5,988 bases of DNA from Undibacterium sp. (GTDB lineage Bacteria > Pseudomonadota > Gammaproteobacteria > Burkholderiales > Burkholderiaceae_D). Below are positions 1 to 5,988 of this stretch, one piece after another (within the stretch, counting starts at the first letter, position 1; the number at the start of each line of letters is the position of its first letter). The stretch spans positions 1 through 5,988 of the forward strand of contig JAIELM010000278.1 of assembly GCA_019752975.1 (NCBI GenBank). The letters are read 5' to 3'. Made by a program: the position numbers and the translations under genes. A model generated the notes under the pieces. The model had not been told where the DNA came from, did not search any database, and was given only the letters and a program-made list of their open reading frames with translations.

Positions 1-90
1 ACCTTGCAGACGATATTCGACCGGGTCTTCGACGGTGATAATTTTATTTAAACCATCGTTACCGATATCGAGAGCCGTGTAGAGCGTGGT
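1..90 (-). other. GspE/PilB/MshE-type secretion ATPase segment joined to clpX
   Basis: The 30 codons after the shared Walker A motif read TTLYTALD..., then [15 protein letters not shown]. In type II secretion and type IV pilus assembly ATPases the P-loop GPTGSGKT is followed by TTLYxAL, and about 20 residues later by the acidic motif VEDPxEY (the Asp box). Both are present at the correct spacing. The run [15 protein letters not shown] most resembles MSHA-type MshE proteins, though GspE cannot be excluded from 30 residues. Nothing in this stretch resembles ClpX. The switch lies at or within positions 91-114, the bases encoding GPTGSGKT. It is in frame because both families read the motif in the same phase. 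Confidence 0.85.
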
Positions 91-471
91 CGTTTTACCG
101 GAACCAGTCGGCCCGACTAAGAGAATATTACTCTTAGCCAATTCAACATCATCCTTTTTACCTAAGTGCTTAAGGCGCTTGTAATGGTTGTATACCGCCA
201 CGGCTAAAATGCGCTTGGCATTTTCTTGGCCAATTACATATTGATCAAGCAATTCTGTAATTTCAACTGGAGTGGGCAAATCACTCTTTGCCGAGTTAAT
301 CGGCTCCAGCGGATTGATCTCATCGCGAATAATATCGTTGCATAGGTCTATACATTCGTCGCAAATAAACACCGACGGACCAGCAATCAATTTTTTTACT
401 TCATGCTGGCTTTTACCGCAAAAAGAGCAGTAAAGGAGTTTCTCACCAGTGGTATTTTTTTTATCTGACAT
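1..471 (-). CDS. clpX: ClpX N-terminal part, fused in frame at Walker A to a secretion-ATPase-like segment (partial, runs off left edge)
   Basis: The first 127 residues are ClpX, the AAA+ unfoldase that recognises substrates and threads them into ClpP. The N-terminal zinc-binding domain has Cys15, Cys18, Cys37 and Cys40 (YCSFCGK, then FICDEC). Next come the linker and the start of the AAA+ module: DQYVIGQ, the block [23 protein letters not shown], and Walker A GPTGSGKT at residues 120-127 with the ATP-binding lysine at 126, close to its position in E. coli ClpX. ClpX should continue with a sequence like LLAQTLAR. Instead the frame continues TTLYTALD and then [11 protein letters not shown], which belongs to GspE/PilB/MshE ATPases. 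ClpX Walker B, sensor, pore-loop and ClpP-docking IGF segments are therefore absent from the window. The ATG at 471 is fixed by the family N-terminus; its ribosome site is weak (GAG a few bases upstream). It lies downstream of clpP on the same strand, with a terminator between them. Identity of residues 1-127 is near certain; integrity of the gene is doubtful. Confidence 0.9.
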   Translation of the reverse strand, partial: MSDKKNTTGEKLLYCSFCGKSQHEVKKLIAGPSVFICDECIDLCNDIIRDEINPLEPINSAKSDLPTPVEITELLDQYVIGQENAKRILAVAVYNHYKRLKHLGKKDDVELAKSNILLVGPTGSGKTTTLYTALDIGNDGLNKIITVEDPVEYRLQG

Positions 472-598
472 AGCGCTCTACATAATTTCAAAGAGTGGTC
501 GATGACCATCATCTTACTTCAAAAAATCAAAAAACATCGCCATTAATTCTTCCGCGAAAGCAATTTAGCGGTCTTTACGCGACATCTTCTGCAAACAC

Positions 599-634
599 AA
601 AAACGCCCGCAACGTTCTGATGCGGGCGTTTTTT
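599..634 (-). terminator. Rho-independent terminator after clpP
   Basis: A perfect GC-rich inverted repeat (AAACGCCCGCA at 601-611 and TGCGGGCGTTT at 621-631, extendable by A/T pairs on both sides) encloses a 9-base loop. On the minus strand the stem is followed by five T residues. The other strand has six T residues, so the element could work in both directions. It starts about 30 bases past the clpP stop. It should end most tig-clpP transcripts, leaving clpX dependent on readthrough or on a promoter within 472-598. I cannot identify a convincing promoter there. Confidence 0.85.
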
Positions 635-664
635 CAAATCTCAACGCGATTTTGCTTCTATCAT

Positions 665-1321
665 CTAGCTGCGGTTGGTCAAAACTTTATCAATCAAACC
701 ATACTCAGCAGCAGCATCGGCAGACATGAAGTTATCTCTATCGGTATCCTTAGCAATTTGCTCAATGCTCTGGCCAGTTTTTTCAGCCAAAATACCATTC
801 AAACGCTCACGCAAATACAAGATCTCACGTGCTTGAATTTCAATATCAGAAGCCTGCCCTTGCGCCCCACCCAAAGGTTGATGAATCATGATCCGCGAAT
901 TTGGCAAAGAAAACCGTTTTTCCTTAGCACCCGCAGCCAACAAGAAAGCACCCATAGACGCAGCCAAACCAGTACATAAAGTCGACACATCTGGCTTAAT
1001 AAATTGCATCGTATCGTAAATAGCCATACCAGCTGAGACCGAACCACCTGGAGAATTAATGTAGAACGAAATATCCTTATCTGGATTTTCGCTTTCCAAA
1101 AACAAGAGCTGAGCCACGATCAAATTAGCCGATTGGTCATTCACCGGACCAACTAAAAAAATCACACGTTCTTTAAGCAAGCGAGAGTAGATGTCGTAAG
1201 AACGCTCACCACGCCCACTCTGCTCCACCACCATGGGAATCATGCCTAGCATTTGTGTGTCTAGTGCCGAAACACCGTTCACATCGAATTTCGCACCAGA
1301 GTTATGGATGATACCAGTCAT
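665..1321 (-). CDS. clpP: ATP-dependent Clp protease proteolytic subunit ClpP
   Basis: ClpP is the cytoplasmic serine peptidase that forms two stacked heptamers and degrades proteins delivered by ClpX or ClpA. From the ATG at 1321 the protein has 218 residues. The catalytic triad is visible: Ser122 in GLAASMGA, His147 in MIHQPLGG and Asp196 in DTDRD. The spacing matches E. coli Ser97/His122/Asp171 of the mature enzyme. Other hallmarks are [11 protein letters not shown], the glycine-rich turn INSPGGS, and the handle region [17 protein letters not shown] propeptide of about 25 residues probably precedes the mature start near LGMIPMV. I chose the ATG because AGGG lies six bases upstream; a GTG eight codons earlier (1345) keeps the frame open but has no better ribosome site. 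The usual Gln of the GQAASMGA motif is Leu. The gene starts 49 bases after the tig stop, so cotranscription with tig is likely. Confidence 0.97.
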   Translation of the reverse strand: MTGIIHNSGAKFDVNGVSALDTQMLGMIPMVVEQSGRGERSYDIYSRLLKERVIFLVGPVNDQSANLIVAQLLFLESENPDKDISFYINSPGGSVSAGMAIYDTMQFIKPDVSTLCTGLAASMGAFLLAAGAKEKRFSLPNSRIMIHQPLGGAQGQASDIEIQAREILYLRERLNGILAEKTGQSIEQIAKDTDRDNFMSADAAAEYGLIDKVLTNRS

Positions 1322-1370
1322 AGTTTTCCCTATCGAAATTTGCACTAACTTGCGTAAGTCCTACAGTAGA

Positions 1371-2714
1371 TTACTGCGCAGCCTGATTACCCATCAACTC
1401 ATCAAAAGGCAAGACAGAATCGGTCACTTTGGCTAATCCTAAGACATAGTTAACGACGTTTTCTTCTAAAACAAGGGCTTCGACTTCAGCTAGACGATTT
1501 CTATCGCTATAGTAGTACTTCACTACTTGCTGCGGATCTTCATAGCTTTGCGCAAAATCTTCTACTTGTGCTTTGATCTGTTCCGATTTAGCTTGCAATT
1601 GATTCGCTTTAACCAACTCAGCGAGGATCAAGCCCAAGCGCACACGACGTTCAGCTTGTGCAGCAAACAATTCGGTTGGAAAAGGCACGTCCTTAACGCT
1701 CATACCACGCTGCGCCATATCTTGACGAGTCATCTCAGCCAAGCGTTCTGCGTCCTGCGTAATCAAAGCATTTGGCGCATCAAACTCTACCGCTTTCACC
1801 AAGGCGTCCATTACGCTATCTTTGGTTTTGGATTTAACCCGACCTTTAACTTCACGCTCAAGATTATCTTTGATGTCCTTACGCATTTTTTCCAAGTCGC
1901 CGTCTTCCACTCCCAGCATCTTAGCAAATTCAGCGTCAACTTCTGGCAAATGAGCCCACTCTAACTTAGTTAAAGTCACTGTAAATTCCGCAGTTTTTCC
2001 AGCTACATCTTTGCTATGGTAATCTTCTGGGAAGGCTAAAGGAAACACCTTAGATTCACCGACTTTTAAGCCCAAGGTAGCGGCTTCAAACTCAGGTAAC
2101 ATACGACCTTCACCCAATACGAAATTAAATCCGTCAGCTTTACCACCAGCGAATTCTTCGCCATCTATGGTACCGACGAAATCCATAGTCACGCGATCAT
2201 TGTTCTGTGCCGTTTGATCAGCACCACCATCACCGTGCTCGCCTGCTTCGCCCTTAACGTGATAATGCACACGCTGCTTGCGCAAGATATCGATAGTTTT
2301 ATCGATTTCCGCCTCAGTGACATCAGTTTTAACTTGGGTAACTTCTACACCAGACAAATCACCAATCGACACTTCTGGATAAACTTCAAAAGTCGCGTCA
2401 AAAGTAAGGTAATTATCAGAATAACTCTTCTTAGGCTCGATACGCGGATAGCCTGCGACGCGCAAATTATTTTCTTGCACTGCATCGCTAAACGCCGCAC
2501 TAATTTTTTCGTTCAGAACATCGTTCTCAACTTGATAGCCATATTGCTGCGCCACCATTTTCATCGGCACTTTACCAGGACGAAAACCCGGTGCTTTGGC
2601 TGTACGCGCGCGTACTTTCAAACGCTTTTCAATTTCCGGTGTCATATCAGACATAGGAAAAGTGATGGTAATACGGCGTTCTAATTTTTCTAGAGTTTCG
2701 ACTGCAGTTGCCAT
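1371..2714 (-). CDS. tig: Trigger factor (ribosome-associated chaperone and peptidyl-prolyl isomerase)
   Basis: Trigger factor docks next to the ribosome exit tunnel and shields nascent chains. The 447-residue protein shows the three-domain order. The N-terminal ribosome-binding domain (about 1-115) carries the signature GFRPGKVP at residues 43-50, with Phe44-Arg45 in the L23-contact loop. The FKBP-type domain (about 150-250) includes [26 protein letters not shown] and the [13 protein letters not shown] block. A helical C-terminal chaperone domain (about 255-447) ends [13 protein letters not shown]. The length slightly exceeds E. coli Tig (432), partly through a Gly/Ala/Asp-rich insertion near 156-171. 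The frame is open 30 codons further upstream, but that part would overlap the tRNA; the ATG at 2714 fits the family start ([14 protein letters not shown]). Its ribosome site is weak (GGA, about nine bases away). It sits just upstream of clpP and directly after tRNA-Leu. Confidence 0.97.
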   Translation of the reverse strand: MATAVETLEKLERRITITFPMSDMTPEIEKRLKVRARTAKAPGFRPGKVPMKMVAQQYGYQVENDVLNEKISAAFSDAVQENNLRVAGYPRIEPKKSYSDNYLTFDATFEVYPEVSIGDLSGVEVTQVKTDVTEAEIDKTIDILRKQRVHYHVKGEAGEHGDGGADQTAQNNDRVTMDFVGTIDGEEFAGGKADGFNFVLGEGRMLPEFEAATLGLKVGESKVFPLAFPEDYHSKDVAGKTAEFTVTLTKLEWAHLPEVDAEFAKMLGVEDGDLEKMRKDIKDNLEREVKGRVKSKTKDSVMDALVKAVEFDAPNALITQDAERLAEMTRQDMAQRGMSVKDVPFPTELFAAQAERRVRLGLILAELVKANQLQAKSEQIKAQVEDFAQSYEDPQQVVKYYYSDRNRLAEVEALVLEENVVNYVLGLAKVTDSVLPFDELMGNQAAQ

Positions 2715-2757
2715 GGAAATCGTCCAAATGAATTGAATCAACGATGAAACAAAATTG

Positions 2758-2763
2758 ATTATA
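2758..2763 (-). promoter_or_regulatory. Candidate -10 box for tig
   Basis: On the minus strand the spacer between the tRNA and tig contains a perfect TATAAT, whose consensus position would place the transcript start near 2750 and give a leader of about 35 bases. The -35 position falls inside the 3' end of the tRNA gene and has no recognisable TTGACA match, so this is only a candidate. The alternative is that tig is transcribed with the tRNA and separated by tRNA processing. Confidence 0.35.
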
Positions 2764-2769
2764 AAAGAA

Positions 2770-2856
2770 TGGTGCGAGGAGGGGGACTCGAACCCCCACA
2801 CCATTGCTGGCGTCAGGACCTAAACCTGGTGCGTCTACCAATTTCGCCATCCTCGC
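2770..2856 (-). tRNA. tRNA-Leu, anticodon UAG
   Basis: The 87-base gene folds as a class II (long variable arm) tRNA. The acceptor stem GCGAGGA pairs perfectly with TCCTCGC, followed by discriminator A and an encoded CCA (2770-2772). The D stem is GCG/CGC, the anticodon loop is TTTAGGT with TAG at 2820-2822, and the T stem GGGGG/CCCCC encloses TTCGAGT. The long variable arm and the UAG anticodon identify leucine, reading CUN codons. The first anticodon-stem pair is C-A (2829 and 2813) rather than Watson-Crick, while the other four pairs are intact. It lies 55 bases upstream of tig on the same strand. Confidence 0.97.
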
Positions 2857-2901
2857 GTAAATGAGAACACCTACCGGCGGTAGCTCCGGCACAAAAGCAA
2901 A

Positions 2902-2927
2902 GGGCGACCAATAATTGACTGTCGCCC
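2902..2927 (-). terminator. Terminator-like hairpin upstream of tRNA-Leu
   Basis: A 7-bp GC-rich stem (GGGCGAC and GTCGCCC, 12-base loop) is followed on the minus strand by TTTGCTTTTG, an interrupted T-rich tail. It lies about 45 bases before the tRNA 5' end, between the tRNA and its best upstream promoter candidate. It could be a terminator for readthrough from the permease, the 3' end of a short leader RNA, or an attenuating or processing structure. The T-tract is imperfect, so termination efficiency is uncertain. Confidence 0.5.
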
Positions 2928-2961
2928 AAAACATTCGCTGTGGCATTTCACTTAGCCGACC

Positions 2962-2991
2962 ATTCTACTAGATTTTTGCCAAATGTGTCTT
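2962..2991 (-). promoter_or_regulatory. Candidate sigma70-type promoter for the tRNA-Leu transcript
   Basis: On the minus strand AAGACA (2986-2991, four of six to consensus) and TAGAAT (2962-2967, five of six) are separated by 18 bases. The -10 is followed by the GC-rich stretch GGTCGGC, like the discriminator of stable-RNA promoters. Upstream of the -35 (about 2992-3020) the DNA is rich in A and T runs, like an UP element. The predicted start, near 2955, is about 100 bases before the tRNA, which is long for a tRNA leader. It may drive tRNA-Leu and possibly tig. Confidence 0.45.
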
Positions 2992-3077
2992 ACATTTTTT
3001 AGTTTGAACAAGAAAAAATGCGACTTTTTGGCAATTTAATCTCTCAAAATCCGAAACTCCTATTCACCGACCACAGA

Positions 3078-3143
3078 GGCTCAGAGATAAAACGGAGAAA
3101 AATCGAAAGTATCTGATGTTTTCTCCAGCTCACCTCTGAGGCC
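3078..3143 (-). terminator. Nested inverted repeat downstream of the RND permease, probable terminator
   Basis: The inner arms GGAGAAAA (3094-3101) and TTTTCTCC (3119-3126) form an 8-bp stem. On the minus strand it is followed by GTTTTAT, a short T-rich tail. An outer pair CTCAGAG (3080-3086) and CTCTGAG (3134-3140) brackets it symmetrically, with 7 unpaired bases on each side. The structure starts about 25 bases after the permease stop codon, where a terminator is expected. The stem is A/T-rich and the tail weak, so it may instead be a transcript-stabilising 3' structure. Confidence 0.5.
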
Positions 3144-3168
3144 ACTGCTACGCGAATCCAGTTAAGGC

Positions 3169-5988
3169 CTACCGCTTCACTCTAAACCAAGCCGCATATA
3201 AAGCTGGTAAGAACAGTAGCGTTAAAGCGGTAGCGATAATCAAACCACCCATGATCGCCACAGCCATCGGCCCCCAAAATACCGAGCGCGAAAGCGGGAT
3301 CATTGCCAATACCGCTGCCGCTGCCGTCAAGATAATTGGACGGAACCTGCGCACCGCGGCTTCTACTATCGCTTCCCAAGTCGGCACGCCAGCCGCTCTA
3401 TCTTGTTCGATTTGATCAATCAAAATGACAGAATTACGAATGATCATGCCGAACAAGGCGATCACACCCAGTTGCGCTACAAAACCAAATGGTCTTTGCA
3501 AGATCAACAAAGCCATCGCCGCACCCGCCACGCCTAATGGACCAGTCAAAAATACCAAGACAGCGCGTGAGAAGCTATGTAATTGCAGCATCAAGAGTGT
3601 GAAGATGATAAAGATGACCAATGGCACATTGGCAGCGATCGATTCCTGCGCCTTACCACTATCGGCTGCCGCACCCGCCAACTCAATCTTATATCCTGGC
3701 AACAAAGTCGCACGAATGCTTTCCAACTTAGGATTGATTTGCGAAGACACCGTCGGCCCTTGTATGCCATCGACCACATCACATTGCACAGTCACTGCCC
3801 ATTCGCGTCCTTCACGCCAAACTACCCCTGGCTCCCACGCCATAGAGATGGAAGCTACTTGCGACAGCGGTACCGATTTACCGCTGGTAGTCGGCACATT
3901 ACCATTGCTGAGAGCTTCTACAGTGGAGCGCTCATCGATCGGTTGACGCACTACGATGTCGATCAATTTATTTGACTCTCTAAACTGACCTACGCTCGTC
4001 CCTGTCAAAATCGTATTCGCAGCACGCATAACGTTTTGTGAGGTGACACCCAAAGCACGTAACTTGTCTTGATCCATGTCGATACGTACCACTTTGACTG
4101 CTTCATTCCAATTGTCGTTCACTCCCAAGGCATTTGGATTGGCACGCATGACCTGCTTTACTCGATCAGCAATCTCACGGACTTTTTCCACCTCTAATCC
4201 GGTAACACGGAACTGTACGGGATAAGGTACAGGTGGTCCATTAGGTAGTAATTTGACCCGCCCTCTCACCTCAGGAAAATCTTCCTTAAACACTTGGTTA
4301 ATTTTCAGTCGCAAAGCTTCGCGTGCTTTTAAATCTTTGGGCAAAACCACGATTTGCGAGACATTCGTTTGCGGAAAAATCTGATCCAACGGTAGATAAA
4401 AGCGTGGGCTACCAGTACCTACGTAGCTCGTGACACTTTCTACACCTTGCTGTTTTTGGATAAAGGTTTCGAATTTTTTCGCTTGCGCTTCGGTAGCAGC
4501 AAAGGAGGAACCTTCCGGCAACCAGAGCTCGACCATAAGTTCAGGACGACTAGAATCAGGGAAGAACTGCTGTTCGATAAATTTAAAGCCAAACACGCCC
4601 AAACCAAACACTGCTAAAGAAATCACGATGGTCGATTTGCGCCAAGTGACACACCAATTGACGAGCTTTCTAAAACGAGTATAAAAGGGGCTATCGAATA
4701 ACTCATGATGTCCATCTGCACCAGAATGCGGCTTCACCTTCAACAAGAGATAACCCAAATAAGGGGTAAACAGTACCGCCGCCAACCATGAAATCAACAA
4801 AGCCAAGGCGTTGACGGAGAACATAGAAAAAGTATATTCGCCCGCAGCCGACTCCGCCAAACCAATAGGCAAAAATCCTGCCGCCGTAATCAAAGTACCA
4901 GTTAACATCGGCATCGCGGTCGATGAATAAGCGAAGGTCGCCGCATCGAACCGAGAGAAGCCCTCTTCCATTTTGCGCACCATCATTTCCACAGCAATGA
5001 TGGCATCATCCACTAGAAGACCCAAGGCGATAATCAAAGCACCGAGTGAGATTTTGTGCAAATCAATATGAAATATCCGCATGAACAAAAAGGTCACTGC
5101 CAGCACCAAAGGAATGGTCAAGCCAACCACCAGTCCGGGCCACACATCCAAACGAAACGGCTTGGTATGCAAACCCAAAGCCAAAAAGCTGACCGCCAAA
5201 ACGATCACAACCGCCTCTATCAAAGTATTGACAAATTCACCGACCGATTTCGTCACTGCCTTGGGCTGATCGGCAACCCGCTCCAAGTTCACGCCGACCG
5301 GTAATTTGGTCTTAATTTCACTGGTGAGTTTATCGAGATGTTTACCTAGGTCAATGATGTCGCCACCCTTCTCCATAGAGATACCTAGACCAATGACCTC
5401 TTTGCCGTTAAAGCGCATTTTGTCGCCCGGTGGATTTTTATACTCACGCTTAACCGTAGCAAAATCGCCTAAACGAAAACTGGTACCGTTGGCACGCAAC
5501 TCTAAATTTTCTAGATCTTTGACTGTCTTCAGTGCGCCCGAAATTCTTACCTGTAAATTGCTACTCGTAGTAGTCAATACCCCGCTCGCTTCTACCGTGT
5601 TTTGGCTTCCCAATTGCGCAACGATGGTTTCAAAGGGCACGCCTAATTGCGAGAATTTTTTCTGCGAAAATTCAATATTGATTTTTTCTTCTTGTACGCC
5701 AAAAAACTCTACTTTAGCTACTTTAGGGATACGCAAAAATTGTTGTCGCACAAAATCAGCATACTCGCGTACTTCTTCATAGTTAAAGCCATCGCCAGAC
5801 AGCGCAAAGATTGAACCATAAGTATCACCAAATTCATCGTTGAAGAAGGGACCGACCACGCCAGGTGGCAAATTACCTCTGATATCACCAATTTTTTTTC
5901 GGATTTGATACCAGGTTTGTGCAGTCTCTTTGGGTGGCGTGGATTCACGTAAGTGCACAATGATGAGTGTTTCACCTGGCTTAGAATA
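3169..5988 (-). CDS. RND-family efflux transporter permease subunit (N-terminus beyond right edge)
   Basis: An inner-membrane proton-driven pump of the resistance-nodulation-division superfamily, which normally works as a trimer with a periplasmic adaptor and an outer-membrane channel. The window shows 939 residues and the stop. The frame stays open to the right edge (YSKPGETLIIVHLRES), so the first 90 or so residues with TM1 are missing. Visible are the first periplasmic porter region, TM2-TM6 (from LIEAVVIVLAVSFLALGL), the second periplasmic region (about residues 470-785) and TM8-TM12 up to FLPALYAAWFRVKR. TM4 carries the proton-relay Asp pair in GLLVDDAII (codons at 5005-5010). In TM10 the position of the AcrB relay lysine is Arg (MIIRNSVILID, codon 3436-3438). 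The sequence resembles the HAE1 (AcrB-like, multidrug) branch more than metal pumps, but the substrate cannot be deduced. An adaptor gene would be expected beyond the right edge. The GTG at 5958 is an internal codon, not the start. Confidence 0.93.
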   Translation of the reverse strand, partial: YSKPGETLIIVHLRESTPPKETAQTWYQIRKKIGDIRGNLPPGVVGPFFNDEFGDTYGSIFALSGDGFNYEEVREYADFVRQQFLRIPKVAKVEFFGVQEEKINIEFSQKKFSQLGVPFETIVAQLGSQNTVEASGVLTTTSSNLQVRISGALKTVKDLENLELRANGTSFRLGDFATVKREYKNPPGDKMRFNGKEVIGLGISMEKGGDIIDLGKHLDKLTSEIKTKLPVGVNLERVADQPKAVTKSVGEFVNTLIEAVVIVLAVSFLALGLHTKPFRLDVWPGLVVGLTIPLVLAVTFLFMRIFHIDLHKISLGALIIALGLLVDDAIIAVEMMVRKMEEGFSRFDAATFAYSSTAMPMLTGTLITAAGFLPIGLAESAAGEYTFSMFSVNALALLISWLAAVLFTPYLGYLLLKVKPHSGADGHHELFDSPFYTRFRKLVNWCVTWRKSTIVISLAVFGLGVFGFKFIEQQFFPDSSRPELMVELWLPEGSSFAATEAQAKKFETFIQKQQGVESVTSYVGTGSPRFYLPLDQIFPQTNVSQIVVLPKDLKAREALRLKINQVFKEDFPEVRGRVKLLPNGPPVPYPVQFRVTGLEVEKVREIADRVKQVMRANPNALGVNDNWNEAVKVVRIDMDQDKLRALGVTSQNVMRAANTILTGTSVGQFRESNKLIDIVVRQPIDERSTVEALSNGNVPTTSGKSVPLSQVASISMAWEPGVVWREGREWAVTVQCDVVDGIQGPTVSSQINPKLESIRATLLPGYKIELAGAAADSGKAQESIAANVPLVIFIIFTLLMLQLHSFSRAVLVFLTGPLGVAGAAMALLILQRPFGFVAQLGVIALFGMIIRNSVILIDQIEQDRAAGVPTWEAIVEAAVRRFRPIILTAAAAVLAMIPLSRSVFWGPMAVAIMGGLIIATALTLLFLPALYAAWFRVKR

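Noticed and set aside
512..540. clpX promoter near TAAGAT on the minus strand (around 511-516)
   Set aside because: Only four of six match the -10 consensus and no acceptable -35 is found 16-18 bases upstream.
620..979. Plus-strand frame opposite clpP, and similar plus-strand frames opposite tig (1527-1964, 2214-2684) and the permease (3425-3975, 5306-5782)
   Set aside because: All are antisense to confidently identified genes and show no recognisable protein features.
1322..1345. Upstream GTG start for clpP adding eight residues
   Set aside because: The ATG at 1321 has AGGG at good spacing, and the extra residues (QISIGKT) include that ribosome site as codons and do not look like a ClpP N-terminus.
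2715..2804. Thirty-codon N-terminal extension of trigger factor
   Set aside because: It would be translated from the 3' half of tRNA-Leu, and family N-termini match the start at 2714.
2647..2946. 99-codon minus-strand frame across the tRNA and the tig start
   Set aside because: It covers the tRNA gene and overlaps tig in another frame; the translation has no family character.
2976..3034. Inverted repeat TTGCCAAA / TTTGGCAA flanking the AT-rich block
   Set aside because: Short arms in AT-rich DNA with a 43-base spacer, partly overlapping the promoter spacer; too little to claim an operator or mobile-element end.
5718..5975. Alternative minus-strand 85-codon frame within the permease
   Set aside because: It is a shifted reading of the permease coding sequence, which is intact in its own frame to the window edge.
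1..5988. Mobile elements, CRISPR arrays, defence or toxin-antitoxin systems
   Set aside because: No transposase, integrase, spaced repeat array or attachment duplication next to the tRNA was seen; apart from the left-edge junction the window is ordinary core-genome content.

Overview
Every gene in this 6-kb window lies on the minus strand. The content points to a betaproteobacterium of the order Burkholderiales, plausibly an Oxalobacteraceae relative. This is inferred from the character of the Tig, ClpP and ClpX proteins, the tRNA-Leu / tig / clpP / clpX order and a moderate base composition; no 16S or other decisive marker is present.

Layout in the direction of transcription (right to left). 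(1) 5988-3169: most of a large RND-family inner-membrane efflux permease whose N-terminus lies beyond the right edge. (2) 3168-2857: a 312-bp gene-free stretch. It holds a terminator-like hairpin after the permease, an AT-rich block with a sigma70-like promoter, and a second terminator-like hairpin inside the predicted leader of the tRNA. (3) 2856-2770: tRNA-Leu(UAG) with encoded CCA. (4) 2714-1371: tig (trigger factor). (5) 1321-665: clpP (protease subunit). (6) about 634-599: a strong intrinsic terminator between clpP and clpX. (7) 471-1: the start of clpX, running off the left edge.

Tig, ClpP and ClpX form the classic protein quality-control cluster. Trigger factor folds nascent chains at the ribosome exit. 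ClpX unfolds tagged or damaged proteins and feeds them to the ClpP barrel. The permease is an unrelated envelope efflux component that happens to lie upstream.

The outstanding observation is at the left edge. The reading frame starts as an unmistakable ClpX (four-Cys zinc domain, start of the AAA+ module, Walker A at residues 120-127). Immediately after the Walker A threonine it changes, in frame, into the sequence of a type II secretion / type IV (MSHA-like) pilus assembly ATPase of the GspE/PilB/MshE family. The crossover falls exactly on the P-loop motif GPTGSGKT, which both families share. This is either an assembly misjoin through a short shared stretch (the more likely reading) or a real P-loop recombinant that would leave ClpX without its ATPase body. 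I see no mobile element, CRISPR array or defence system here.
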